Positions 16,845 through 26,047 of a stretch of 36,850 nucleotides of DNA are shown here, piece after piece. How positions within the stretch are numbered: position 1 is the stretch's first letter; each line of letters opens with the position of its first letter. A model generated the notes under the pieces. The model did no database searches. It was not told the DNA's origin and worked only from the letters and a program-made list of their open reading frames with translations. The position numbers and the translations under genes were made by a program. Source of the DNA: Candidatus Omnitrophota bacterium (lineage in GTDB: Bacteria > Omnitrophota > Gorgyraeia > Gorgyraeales > Gorgyraeaceae); assembly GCA_018824725.1 (NCBI GenBank), contig JAHJGB010000004.1, positions 1 through 36,850 on the forward strand, read 5' to 3'.

Positions 16845-18210
16845 ATTCCCTTTGCCATCCGTAAATAATGCCTGCGAATATAAAAAATATGCTGTTTACA
16901 AATTCAAAATACCTCATCTCTATAAATACGGCATTCACCAGATACGCTGCCATGCAGCCCCAGAATATAATCACTATAGGTTTAGCTTCCGGATTATGGG
17001 CACGCAGATTTTTATACAACCTTATGCTGGCTATTAAAATTGAACTATATATAATCAAAATAAAGGTTATGCCCACAAGGCCCATTTCAGCCAAAATCCC
17101 GGCAAATGTATCGTGCTCTTTTAATTCAGTGTATTGAAAAGGCACCCCTCCCATATCAATATCAGCAAAATAATCAGGCGCATTATCTGAAAACTTTAAA
17201 AAACCAACGCCGAATATAGGATTGCTTATAAACATATTTACATACACCACATATAAATTCAACCTGTCGTAAACAGGGTCTTCATGCCGTATCCTTTCAT
17301 GCGCAAAAGCCATTGTGTTGTCGTCTAAAAAAGAAGGCGCTACGAGCATAGCTGTCATACAAAATAAGATGGCGGTTATAACAAATGCCTTCTGGCTTTG
17401 CTTGAAAGTAAATAAAGAGATTATCATGAAACTCAACATCGCCCCTAACCATGCAGCCCTTGTGTATGTAAAAAATATAGCCAGCGGCGTTATAGCTAAC
17501 AACAGAATCGCATATAATTTCCAGATTTTGGCCTTATTGCAATTGAACAAAAAATAGAACATAGATGAAAACGCAAAACCTAAGACAGTGCCGTTTACAG
17601 CTGCCTGGCAGAAAGGCCCCCTGGCCCTTCCAAAATGTATCCCAAAATCAGCATCAAGTATATACTTGGGAAAAACGAGCTTATTTATCTTCAAGTGCTC
17701 AAAGATTGCCGTAAAACTCAGATAAATCCCTACCAATACAATAAATTTTAAAAATCCTTCCCTTTTTGAGGTATTGTTGGTATAAACATTCTGACTTATA
17801 AAAAACATAAAAAACGGGACTATGTACCCTGTCAGAAGTTCCCCCATCTTAAGCTTGCCCCCTTCTTTAATGATAGCGCCTGTCCACATCATTGAGATAA
17901 CCGCTGCCAGACAGAATAGAAACATCGAATATTCAACCTTTGTAAAAGAAAAAATCTTGCGCCTTCTGGTCAAAATCTCGAAAATAAATATAATAACTAA
18001 AAATGTAAAAAGCATCCTGTCTAAAGACATGTCCGGCAATATTGAATCCATAACACTTATTTTCTGGTATTTAAATAAAAGCGCGGCCACAAGCCACATA
18101 TATATGCCATATGTAAAGTCCCTGCTGATTATAAAAAACAAGGTCAGCCCTACCACCAAGGCTGCTTCTATTAGTATAAGAATTTCCGATCCCATAATGA
18201 ACCATCCCAA
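16822..18210 (-). CDS. O-antigen ligase/polymerase (Wzy/WaaL) family protein; the ORF start is TTG, ATG at 18195 more likely
   Basis: Multi-TM; FTYTRAAWLGAMLSFMIISLF and NPIFGVGFLKFSD...HDTFAGILAEMGLVG Wzy_C-type motifs. Confidence 0.88.
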   Translation of the reverse strand: MGWFIMGSEILILIEAALVVGLTLFFIISRDFTYGIYMWLVAALLFKYQKISVMDSILPDMSLDRMLFTFLVIIFIFEILTRRRKIFSFTKVEYSMFLFCLAAVISMMWTGAIIKEGGKLKMGELLTGYIVPFFMFFISQNVYTNNTSKREGFLKFIVLVGIYLSFTAIFEHLKINKLVFPKYILDADFGIHFGRARGPFCQAAVNGTVLGFAFSSMFYFLFNCNKAKIWKLYAILLLAITPLAIFFTYTRAAWLGAMLSFMIISLFTFKQSQKAFVITAILFCMTAMLVAPSFLDDNTMAFAHERIRHEDPVYDRLNLYVVYVNMFISNPIFGVGFLKFSDNAPDYFADIDMGGVPFQYTELKEHDTFAGILAEMGLVGITFILIIYSSILIASIRLYKNLRAHNPEAKPIVIIFWGCMAAYLVNAVFIEMRYFEFVNSIFFIFAGIIYGWQREYGKKTAL

Positions 18211-18243
18211 CCTCGTAGGTTGCCGTAAGCAACCTACGAGGTT
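18209..18243. repeat. Perfect 15-bp stem hairpin (terminator-like on plus strand)
   Basis: AACCTCGTAGGTTGC-cgtaa-GCAACCTACGAGGTT, followed by a T-run only in the plus-strand sense. Confidence 0.8.
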
Positions 18244-18245
18244 TT

Positions 18246-19046
18246 TTACAAAACCTTTAACTTTATGCTGCCGATATACAGGTTTCTGTCTTCCATACCC
18301 CCTTTGAAATTCTCCGCCATATTATAAAATACCCTATAGCTCGATACCCTTTTTAACAAAAAAGACGCGTCAATCGCATTAAAGGCAAAAACCGCCAGTG
18401 TTATAAAAAACAGCGGTGATATAAAAATAATAAACCTTATCCTGCCTTTTTTAAAGATAACTGCCGCCATCAGAGACATTGAAATGGATAAGGCCAGCCA
18501 TCCGCCTCTGGACATTGAAAATAAGAATGCTATTGATAAAGCCATGCCTATTGAAACAGGTATCAAGAGTTCCAGGTATCCGGCAAAATGATTGTGATTT
18601 ATATATGTAGCAGAAAGAAACCCGGGATTAGCCCGCCACTCTTTAGGGATAATGCCAAAATATTGGCAAATTCCAAAAATAGCTACGCATGACCCTGTTA
18701 TTAAAAGCAAGTTCAATATCTTTTTTATATCTTTCTCTTCCATAATAAAATTTACAGTTATGTAAAAAATAAGCCCCAGGCTTATAAACCTGGCGATCTC
18801 TGCAATAGCTCCATAAATATATTTAGAATTAAAGCTGGACACAATCGCGGCTAAAAAGAATACCAATACAGCAATATCTACAGGCGTCCTTCTGAGCTTT
18901 ATCTCGTTATTTACAAAAATCCTGGTTATGCATATAAGCAATATAGATAATATAATAAGATATATGGAGGTAAATACACAGGCATTGACCGAACCTCTCA
19001 ATATCGGCGCAAATATAAGAATCAGGCTGAGCAAAATAGTTATCAT
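18246..19046 (-). CDS. O-antigen ligase/polymerase family protein, apparently truncated
   Basis: Multi-TM; YINHNHFAGYLELLIPVSIGMALS and SRGGWLALSISM motifs; ends right where the second conserved Wzy_C region would be expected. Confidence 0.75.
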   Translation of the reverse strand: MITILLSLILIFAPILRGSVNACVFTSIYLIILSILLICITRIFVNNEIKLRRTPVDIAVLVFFLAAIVSSFNSKYIYGAIAEIARFISLGLIFYITVNFIMEEKDIKKILNLLLITGSCVAIFGICQYFGIIPKEWRANPGFLSATYINHNHFAGYLELLIPVSIGMALSIAFLFSMSRGGWLALSISMSLMAAVIFKKGRIRFIIFISPLFFITLAVFAFNAIDASFLLKRVSSYRVFYNMAENFKGGMEDRNLYIGSIKLKVL

Positions 19047-19813
19047 ATAGTTTGTACAAAAATGTCTACCAATTCCGGGTCAAACTGCATGCCTCTTTCT
19101 TCCATGATTTCAGATATGGCCATTTCTCTGAAAACAGGCTTTTTATAAAAATGATCCGACACCATGGAATCATAAACCTCTGCGATTGAAATAATTTTGG
19201 CTATTTTTTTAATATCTTTCCCCTTAAGGCCCCTGGGATAGCCTGTTCCGTCTATCCTTTCGTGATGCTGGCCTACGATATCCGCAATCTCTTTAAGCTC
19301 CTTTATTGAATTCAATAATTCCTCGCCCCTTGCAGGATGAAGTTTTATCAATTCATATTCCTGCGCTGTCAAAGCCCCCGGTTTTAAAAGTATACGCCTG
19401 TCAATAGCCATATGCCCTATATCATGGACCAGGCCTGCCATTTTAGCTTGCAGAATATCTTTACGGCCTAAACCCAATGCCTTTGACAATTTATAAGAAG
19501 CCTCGGATACTCTCAAGGAATGGCTGATAAAAAAATCGCCCAGCTCTCCCAGTAATTTATACACATTCATCAGGGTCATGCAATAGGCCTCCATGTCTCT
19601 GGAATGATCTTCTGTCTTCACGGGGAATACCCCTACTTCTCCCATTGTTGCAAGAAGCTCTATCTTGGATATCCTGTGATGTCCGCCCGGAGTTTTCAGC
19701 GTCTTCAATTTATTTGCGTAGATATAATTTTTTATAGCTGAAAGGCTCAGGTTCATGTGCATGGCTGCCTCTCTTGGGGTGAAATAAACATCTGTCTCTA
19801 ATCTTTCTTTCAT
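19043..19813 (-). CDS. MerR/excisionase-like helix-turn-helix fused to HD-GYP phosphodiesterase domain
   Basis: FTPREAAMHMNLSLSAIKNYIYANKLKTLKTPGGHHRI (HTH) plus GLVHDIGHM...LHPARGEELL...GQHHERIDGTGYPRGLKG (HD-GYP). Confidence 0.9.
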   Translation of the reverse strand: MKERLETDVYFTPREAAMHMNLSLSAIKNYIYANKLKTLKTPGGHHRISKIELLATMGEVGVFPVKTEDHSRDMEAYCMTLMNVYKLLGELGDFFISHSLRVSEASYKLSKALGLGRKDILQAKMAGLVHDIGHMAIDRRILLKPGALTAQEYELIKLHPARGEELLNSIKELKEIADIVGQHHERIDGTGYPRGLKGKDIKKIAKIISIAEVYDSMVSDHFYKKPVFREMAISEIMEERGMQFDPELVDIFVQTI

Positions 19814-19833
19814 ATAATCCTCTTTTTTTAATA

Positions 19834-19848
19834 ACTAACGATATTAGT
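19834..19848. promoter_or_regulatory. Possible operator upstream of the HTH-HD-GYP gene
   Basis: Inverted repeat ACTAA-cgata-TTAGT 20 bp upstream of the start codon. Confidence 0.3.
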
Positions 19849-19933
19849 CAATTTTAAGTTTTTTTAACCGCTTTTTGCCAAAATCCCCTCTGTGTATCCG
19901 CGGCATACGCTGCGGACAACGTAAAATTTTTAT

Positions 19934-22033
19934 TTACTTAGTTTTAAGGGGCTTATAATACTTGCCGTAATAATACTGCGGATAATAATAGCCGTTTCTG
20001 GTAAGCGAGATATTATTTAACACTACTCCTATTATATTAGCGCCGGCTTTATGCAATAATTCCTTTGAATTATTTAAAAGGCCTTTAGTGGTCCTGTTGG
20101 CTTCAGCGATAAGGACTACGCCGTCAGTAAGCGCTGCTAACACTGCAGCGTCTGTGACAAGCGCTATGGGAGGGGCGTCGAATATTATTTTTGAAAAACT
20201 TGCGCTGGCTTTTTCCAGAAAAAGCCTTGTGTTCTTCGAGGAGATTAGTTCTGCGGGCTTATGGGATATATTGCCTGTTGTAATAATAGATAAATTATCA
20301 ATGCCTGAATTCCTGATAATCTTATCAAAATCCGTTTCTCCTGCAAGGTAATTAGAAAAACCTCTGTGGTTATCCATGTTAAACACGGTATGGACCCTCG
20401 GCCTCCTCATATCAGCGTCTACAAGAAGCACCCTTTCCCCGCTATTGGACATCATGATTGCTAAATTAATAGCGCTGATGGTTTTGCCTTCCCTTGGCAC
20501 AGAGCTTGTGATAACCATGCTTTTAGCGGAAGAACCGGTATTATTTAAGGAAAACAAGAGATTTGTTCTTATTGAACGGTAAGATTCCGAAGCAAGGCAC
20601 AGGGAATCTTTCTCTACTACCCTATCCACATCTATCTTGTTCTTTATATTCTTGCCATCTTGCCTGATCTTCGGGACAGCTCCTAATACAGGCAGCTGGA
20701 TCAATGTTTCTATATCATTTGAATCCTTGATTGTGATATCCATATATTCCCTGAAAAGCGCCAGGCCAATCCCGCCTACCATACCTAATATGATAGAAAA
20801 CATTATATTAAGCTGTTTCTTAGGCCTTATCGGCTTTTTTGGGATCTCCGCGAGGTCTTGCACGCGGACGTTATTGGTCTGCATCTGGTTAGAAATAGAA
20901 GTCTCTTTAAGCCTGTTTAAAACAATGTCCAGCATGCGCTCATTGGTTTCCAGTTCCCTTTTCAGCGCATTATAGCCTATTATCCTTCTCTCTAATTCCA
21001 GGGATTCCTTCTTCTTGTCATTAAGGGTATTTTTCAGATTCGCCTCTTCTTCTTTTGCTTTTTCGTATTCGCTTTCTACATCGGTTTTTATAGCGCCTAT
21101 CTCATTTTTTATGCGGGATTCAATGTAAGATATATTTTCAAGAAGCTTTATCATCTTGGGATGTTTATTTTTATATACCTTTTCATATTCTACTAAAAGC
21201 GCCTGCTGGCTCATGTATTCTTTTTTCAAACTTGTGAAAATCTCATTATCTGCCAGCTGGTTCGGCAGGTTCTCTAATTTAAGCTCCCCTTTTACATCTG
21301 TAAGGCTTTTATAGGCGATTTCTGCCTGTATTCTTTTTTTCTGCGCGTCTAAATAGTTTGCGTTAAGTTTCGTAAGGGTATCGTTGATGATGTTTTCTTT
21401 ATTTACCACGGAGACGATGTCATTTTTCTCTTTGTAGTCCTGAAGGCCTATCTCTGCCTCCCTTACTTTTGCCTTTTGCTGCTCAACCTCTTTCTTAAGC
21501 CAGCCTTCCGCATCAGTGGATGCCTGTATCTTTAAGGAAATATTGGAATTAACATAAACCCTGGCGAATTCATTTGTTATGCGGCTGGCCTCTTTAGGAT
21601 TTTCGTCTTCTACGTTTATCCTGAGAATCCTCGTGTCTTTTACAAGCTCTACCTTTAATTTTTTAAGCAAAGTGTCTACGGGATCTTTCGCCTTTATGAA
21701 TTCTTCTTTATTCTTCAACCCGAGATTTTTTATGACCTGGTGCGCAATACGCCTGGATTTTATTATTTCCTGCTGAGTTTCTATGTAAGCCTTGTAGGCA
21801 TAATAATTCGTCTCTCCTAATTTTATGACATCCTTCACCGCTAATATATCCGGGCTCGCCACTTCCACGATAACAGTAGAGCTGGCCCTATATATAGGTA
21901 TCTGCTTAAACGTCATCCATGTAATCAGGCTGACTGTTACTGCAAAAAATGAAACAATCATCCATTTTCTGCGCGATAATATTGAGATGTAATCTCTCAC
22001 ATGCAGATCTTTATTAAAATAAGCGTTTTCCAT
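19934..22033 (-). CDS. Wzz/BY-kinase: polysaccharide chain-length determinant fused to tyrosine autokinase
   Basis: N-terminal Wzz TM and coiled coil, second TM, VITSSVPREGKTISAINLAIMMSNSGERVLLVDADMRRPRVH kinase motifs, C-terminal tyrosine cluster NGYYYPQYYYGKYY. Confidence 0.95.
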   Translation of the reverse strand: MENAYFNKDLHVRDYISILSRRKWMIVSFFAVTVSLITWMTFKQIPIYRASSTVIVEVASPDILAVKDVIKLGETNYYAYKAYIETQQEIIKSRRIAHQVIKNLGLKNKEEFIKAKDPVDTLLKKLKVELVKDTRILRINVEDENPKEASRITNEFARVYVNSNISLKIQASTDAEGWLKKEVEQQKAKVREAEIGLQDYKEKNDIVSVVNKENIINDTLTKLNANYLDAQKKRIQAEIAYKSLTDVKGELKLENLPNQLADNEIFTSLKKEYMSQQALLVEYEKVYKNKHPKMIKLLENISYIESRIKNEIGAIKTDVESEYEKAKEEEANLKNTLNDKKKESLELERRIIGYNALKRELETNERMLDIVLNRLKETSISNQMQTNNVRVQDLAEIPKKPIRPKKQLNIMFSIILGMVGGIGLALFREYMDITIKDSNDIETLIQLPVLGAVPKIRQDGKNIKNKIDVDRVVEKDSLCLASESYRSIRTNLLFSLNNTGSSAKSMVITSSVPREGKTISAINLAIMMSNSGERVLLVDADMRRPRVHTVFNMDNHRGFSNYLAGETDFDKIIRNSGIDNLSIITTGNISHKPAELISSKNTRLFLEKASASFSKIIFDAPPIALVTDAAVLAALTDGVVLIAEANRTTKGLLNNSKELLHKAGANIIGVVLNNISLTRNGYYYPQYYYGKYYKPLKTK

Positions 22034-22055
22034 GCTTGCCTCTACGGGCTTCTGG

Positions 22056-22652
22056 TTAAAAGAAGCTTTCAGGGACTACGACTATGTCGCCTGCATTTAT
22101 AGGAATATCCATCTCTTTGTAGCCTTTATTGGTTATGTCCGTTATCTTTACAGATATAGTCACTTCCTGGCCGTCTTCCATGCGTATAATCTTTGTGCCG
22201 TTCTGGGCAGCGCCTTCTTTAAAGCCGCCTGCCATGGTGATTGCCTCTAATATAGTAGTAGGCCTGTCTCTAAAAAGTTCATATTGTCCGGGCCTATTTA
22301 CAAAACCCATGACAAAAACCTTTTTTGGATGATATTCCTCGATAAAAACATTCACCTGCGGGTTAACCAAATAATCCTCTTTTAATAAAAACTCTATCTT
22401 TTCCTCTGTCTCGCTGACTGTAAGTCCGGTAAGGTCAACATTTCCGAGCAAGGGAAACGTGATTTCGCCTCTTGGCCCCACCCTTGCCTTTGTTGTAAGA
22501 TCAGGCTGCTCATATACGGTTATTGTAAGGACGTCTCCTGTCTCTATCTTGTATTCTTCGCCTTCCGTGTGAGCTATTGCACAGCCTAAGCTTAAAACCA
22601 GCGCTATTACCGTAAACCCCTTTAATATTTTTTTAGCTCGGATAATTATCAT
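22056..22652 (-). CDS. Polysaccharide export protein (Wza/OPX-like, Poly_export plus SLBB); possible lipoprotein
   Basis: YKIETGDVLTITVYEQPDLTTKARVGPRGEITFPLLGNVDLTGLT...VFVMGFVNRPGQY...TILEAITMAGGF; N-terminal ALVLSLGC lipobox-like. Confidence 0.93.
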   Translation of the reverse strand: MIIIRAKKILKGFTVIALVLSLGCAIAHTEGEEYKIETGDVLTITVYEQPDLTTKARVGPRGEITFPLLGNVDLTGLTVSETEEKIEFLLKEDYLVNPQVNVFIEEYHPKKVFVMGFVNRPGQYELFRDRPTTILEAITMAGGFKEGAAQNGTKIIRMEDGQEVTISVKITDITNKGYKEMDIPINAGDIVVVPESFF

Positions 22653-23929
22653 TAAAACTCCGCCCTTGTAGTAAAGGTAACCAGGTTTTCCTTAACATCA
22701 AACAAAGGAAAGTTTGAATCCCTTACGATGTGCTCAGCCTGTAAAGTAAATATCAGCCAATTTTTTAAGTAATATCTTAAACCTGTGCCGAGCGAATAAT
22801 AATTATCTTTTCTTTTTTTAGTCTCGCCGTCTACGGTTACCTCTTTGGGATAAGCATTTAACTGATATAGGCCCGTGATAAAACCAAGGACCTTTGGCCT
22901 AAAATAATGGTCAAAGGTCCCTGAAACGCTGTTAACGCCGTAATAATTATTTGCGTCGTAAGTAGATTCATAGACTGTTCTTAAAAATGCGAGTTTCAAT
23001 GAATTTTTATCTGAAAATTTATGCGTCATATCAGCGTACAAAACTCCGGATCTAAAGTCTGGATTTCCGGCATCTTTATAATTGCTGAACTGATAACCTG
23101 TTTTTATGGTAGCCGTTGTCTTCTGGGTAAGGTCTCCTGTCGCGCCTATAAGAAACTGATGGTAATCAGAGTCTGAATGCGTAGATTCATCATATCTAAT
23201 CTGGTTAAAGTCGTATTCAAAGAGAAGTTCTGTCTTTGGAAAAGTCTGGTGAGTGAGTATTAAGGAATACCTGTGATCTGTTCTGTCAAACTGCTTATAT
23301 ATAGGATCTGACTTGTAAGTGCGTGTAAAATTATCATAACCTATCTGTATGCCCAATCTTTCTTTCTGCAGTTTGACAAACACCCCTCCGGTATTATCAT
23401 CCCTCTTTACCCTGGTTGTGTCTTCTGTGCTTGGCCTGTCAAATACCCTGGCAAAATTATCATGTAAATTAATGGTAATTTCGCTCCATTTTAGCTCCAG
23501 CTTTCCTGAAGCAAAGTGGTTAGCAGCATTCTGAGATGTGTAATTATTGTAGCGGTTGATGTCTACATGATAATCAAATTTAAATACATTGTCCTGGAAT
23601 GGCAGTTTAAGGCCGATGCCTGGGGTGAGAGTCAATATAATGTCATGTTTTGCATCATGCGACTCATTTGAATCCCAAAACACATTATCATCATACTGCA
23701 CCTTAATTTCTCCCCATGGAGAAACTTCTAAGTCGCCTAATTTAAGGCCCTGGCCAGCGTATGATATTGAGTTGGATAAAAAGAAAACGATAAGGAATGA
23801 TACGAAAATGGAGCCCGCTCGGGTTAAAGTTCGGGGTTCCCTGCCTTGCCGGCAGGCAGGCTTGGGCGGAATACTGAGCCCCGATTGCAATCGGGGCGAA
23901 TGTATAAAAATCTGGTAAACTTTTCTCAT
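22652..23929 (-). CDS. Outer-membrane beta-barrel protein associated with EPS export
   Basis: Signal-peptide-like FVSFLIVFFLSNSISYAGQ; alternating amphipathic strands with aromatic girdle; C-terminal FTTRAEF; first in the EPS operon before the Wza-like gene. Confidence 0.75.
   Translation of the reverse strand: MRKVYQIFIHSPRLQSGLSIPPKPACRQGREPRTLTRAGSIFVSFLIVFFLSNSISYAGQGLKLGDLEVSPWGEIKVQYDDNVFWDSNESHDAKHDIILTLTPGIGLKLPFQDNVFKFDYHVDINRYNNYTSQNAANHFASGKLELKWSEITINLHDNFARVFDRPSTEDTTRVKRDDNTGGVFVKLQKERLGIQIGYDNFTRTYKSDPIYKQFDRTDHRYSLILTHQTFPKTELLFEYDFNQIRYDESTHSDSDYHQFLIGATGDLTQKTTATIKTGYQFSNYKDAGNPDFRSGVLYADMTHKFSDKNSLKLAFLRTVYESTYDANNYYGVNSVSGTFDHYFRPKVLGFITGLYQLNAYPKEVTVDGETKKRKDNYYSLGTGLRYYLKNWLIFTLQAEHIVRDSNFPLFDVKENLVTFTTRAEF
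23804..23910. repeat. Dispersed palindromic repeat, copy 2, containing a nested palindrome
   Basis: Same three blocks as 3557-3670: GCGAATGTATAAAAA (23896-23910), TTGGGCGGAATACTGAGC (23862-23879), block C (23804-~23838); extra CCTGCCTTGCCGGCAGGCAGG at 23840-23860; perfect 20-nt palindrome GCCCCGATTGCAATCGGGGC at 23878-23897. Confidence 0.88.
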
Positions 23930-23966
23930 TTTGCTCTCTTAATATTTTTATACGACTTTGAGCAAA

Positions 23967-23995
23967 GTTATACCAGATATTAAAGCATTTGTCAA
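23967..23995 (-). promoter_or_regulatory. Sigma70-type promoter for the EPS operon
   Basis: Minus-strand TTGACA (23995-23990), 17-nt spacer, TATAAC (23972-23967) preceded by TGG (extended -10). Confidence 0.75.
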
Positions 23996-24031
23996 TACTT
24001 TTTTTATCTTTATTTAAACTATTATTTAACT

Positions 24032-24589
24032 CTAACTTTTTATTAAAGACAGGGTTTCTGCTCTTGTTTTCTGATTTTCTTTGAAAACCCCTCTTACTGC
24101 GCTCGTAACTGTGAAAACTCCTGATTTTTTGACCCCTCTCATGCTCATACATAGGTGCTCTGCCTCAATAATAACCATAACCCCCATTGGTTTCAATTCT
24201 TTCATGAGTATTTCAGCTATTTCAGTAGTTAATCTCTCTTGTACCTGCAGTCGTTTAGACAAAGTCTCTACAATTCTCACCAATTTACTCAATCCCGTAA
24301 CGCGTCCCTGCTTTGGAATATAAGCGACATGCACCTTTCCCATAAAAGGTAATAGATGGTGTTCGCAGATCGAATAAAGAGGGATATCTTTTAGTAAAAT
24401 AATCTCGTCATGTTTTTCAGATAGAAGAACCTCTAGCTCTTTAGCCGGGTCTTTTGATATGCCGCTGAATATCTCAGCATACATCTCAGCCACCCTTTCA
24501 GGCGTCTTTTTAAGGTCTTCCCTGTCAGCATTCTCGCCAATCGCCTCCAAAATCATCCTGATTGCTTTTTGAATTTTCTTTTTATCCAT
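24032..24589 (-). CDS. folE: GTP cyclohydrolase I
   Basis: [37 protein letters not shown]...[13 protein letters not shown]...LCMSMRGV. Confidence 0.97.
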   Translation of the reverse strand: MDKKKIQKAIRMILEAIGENADREDLKKTPERVAEMYAEIFSGISKDPAKELEVLLSEKHDEIILLKDIPLYSICEHHLLPFMGKVHVAYIPKQGRVTGLSKLVRIVETLSKRLQVQERLTTEIAEILMKELKPMGVMVIIEAEHLCMSMRGVKKSGVFTVTSAVRGVFKENQKTRAETLSLIKS

Positions 24590-24600
24590 ATAGCCTCCGG

Positions 24601-26022
24601 TTATTTACCTATACAAAACTCTGAAAATATCTTATCCAGGGCCTTTTCTGTTATTGTATAGCCTGTTATTTCTCCCAGGCTTTCTATGGAAGCTTTCACA
24701 TAAACACTAATGCAATCCATAGATAGCTTAGCCCTGGCCGCCTTTATAGCTTCATCTATATCTAAACTGGAACGCTTTAATATATCCAATTGCCTTTCGT
24801 TTGAAACACTTATAAAACCAGGGCCAGGGGCCTTTCCTTTCCAAACCATGTCCCTTATCCTATTTTCCAGGCTGTCAACGCCTTTCATGTTCAAGGCAGA
24901 TATATGCACGAAAGGGTTTTTTGCAAAAAACCTTTTAATTTTATTAACATTCAGCTTTTTCTTAAGGTCGGTTTTATTTATTACAACTATTGTTTCCTTC
25001 TTATTATCCTTTATCTGCTTTATTATATCAAGGTCATCCTTATTCAACTCTCTGGACCAATCTAAAACCAGCAAAATAAGATCTGCGTTTTTCAGGTAAA
25101 CATGGCTTCTTCTTATGCCTTCTTTTTCCACCAGATGATCTGTATCAGTTATTCCTGCTGTATCCACAAGCGTTACAGCGATGCCTTTAATATTAACAAC
25201 CTCTTCTATTGTGTCTCTTGTGGTACCTGGGATATGCGTGACAATAGACCTGGATTCCTTTAATATAGCGTTCATAAGGCTGGATTTGCCCACATTAGGG
25301 CTCCCGCATATGACAGCCTTGATACCCTGCCGCAAAATCCTTCCCTGGCTAGACCCTGAGATAAGCTTTTCTATCTCATGCTTTACGCCCGCCAGTGTTT
25401 TGAATATATTATCTCTTTTAAGCCCTCGCAAATCTTCTTCTGAAAAATCTATGGAGGCCTCCATGTAGGCAAATATCTGAATCAATTTTTCCCTTATCTC
25501 ATTTATCTTTTTGGAAAAAAGCCCTTCCAGATTATTCAGCGCGAGCCTCAGCGAAAGATCCGTCTTTGCCTTTATTATATCCAGCACTGCCTCTGCCTGG
25601 AGTACATCTATCCTCCCGTTCAAAAACGCCCTTTTGGTAAATTCGCCCGGCTCTGCAAGCCTTGCTCCGTTAATCAGGCACAGGTCCAGTATCTTTTTTA
25701 AAGGCGCTATGCCGCTATGGCAATTTATCTCAACCACATCCTCTTTTGTATAACTTCTTGGAGAGCGCATTACTGTTAAAATCACTTCATCAATTACTTT
25801 TGCCTTTTGCCTTTTGACTTTTGACTTTTCTACAATATGTCCATAATGCACCGTATACGTCTTAAATTTCGAAGGCCTTTTCCCGTCTTTTGAGAGAAAT
25901 ATCTTGTCCGCGATTTTCAAGCTAGTCTTCCCGCTCAGCCTCACAATGCCTATGCCGCCCTCGCCTATGGGCGTTGAAACCGCCACAATTGTGTCATCCG
26001 CTCCCATGCATCCCCCAAACAA
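24601..26022 (-). CDS. mnmE: tRNA uridine-5-carboxymethylaminomethyl modification GTPase MnmE; likely start MGADD
   Basis: [67 protein letters not shown]-terminal FCIGK. Confidence 0.97.
   Translation of the reverse strand: MFGGCMGADDTIVAVSTPIGEGGIGIVRLSGKTSLKIADKIFLSKDGKRPSKFKTYTVHYGHIVEKSKVKRQKAKVIDEVILTVMRSPRSYTKEDVVEINCHSGIAPLKKILDLCLINGARLAEPGEFTKRAFLNGRIDVLQAEAVLDIIKAKTDLSLRLALNNLEGLFSKKINEIREKLIQIFAYMEASIDFSEEDLRGLKRDNIFKTLAGVKHEIEKLISGSSQGRILRQGIKAVICGSPNVGKSSLMNAILKESRSIVTHIPGTTRDTIEEVVNIKGIAVTLVDTAGITDTDHLVEKEGIRRSHVYLKNADLILLVLDWSRELNKDDLDIIKQIKDNKKETIVVINKTDLKKKLNVNKIKRFFAKNPFVHISALNMKGVDSLENRIRDMVWKGKAPGPGFISVSNERQLDILKRSSLDIDEAIKAARAKLSMDCISVYVKASIESLGEITGYTITEKALDKIFSEFCIGK
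25796..25829. repeat. Heptanucleotide tandem array inside mnmE
   Basis: AC(TTTTGCC)2(TTTTGAC)2TTTT, identical over 34 nt to 26776-26809. Confidence 0.95.
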
Positions 26023-26047
26023 CTATAAATTCAACAATGTCGTTTTT

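Noticed and set aside
18209-18247. Intrinsic terminator of the EPS operon
   Set aside because: The T-run follows the stem only in the plus-strand sense, opposite to the direction of all genes
19897-19916. TCCGC..GCGGA hairpin downstream of the Wzz/BY-kinase gene as terminator
   Set aside because: Short interrupted stem with no following U-run in the minus-strand sense; too weak to call
23742-24152. Minus ORF of 136 aa overlapping folE and the barrel gene
   Set aside because: Out of frame with both supported genes and crosses the promoter and repeat; artefact
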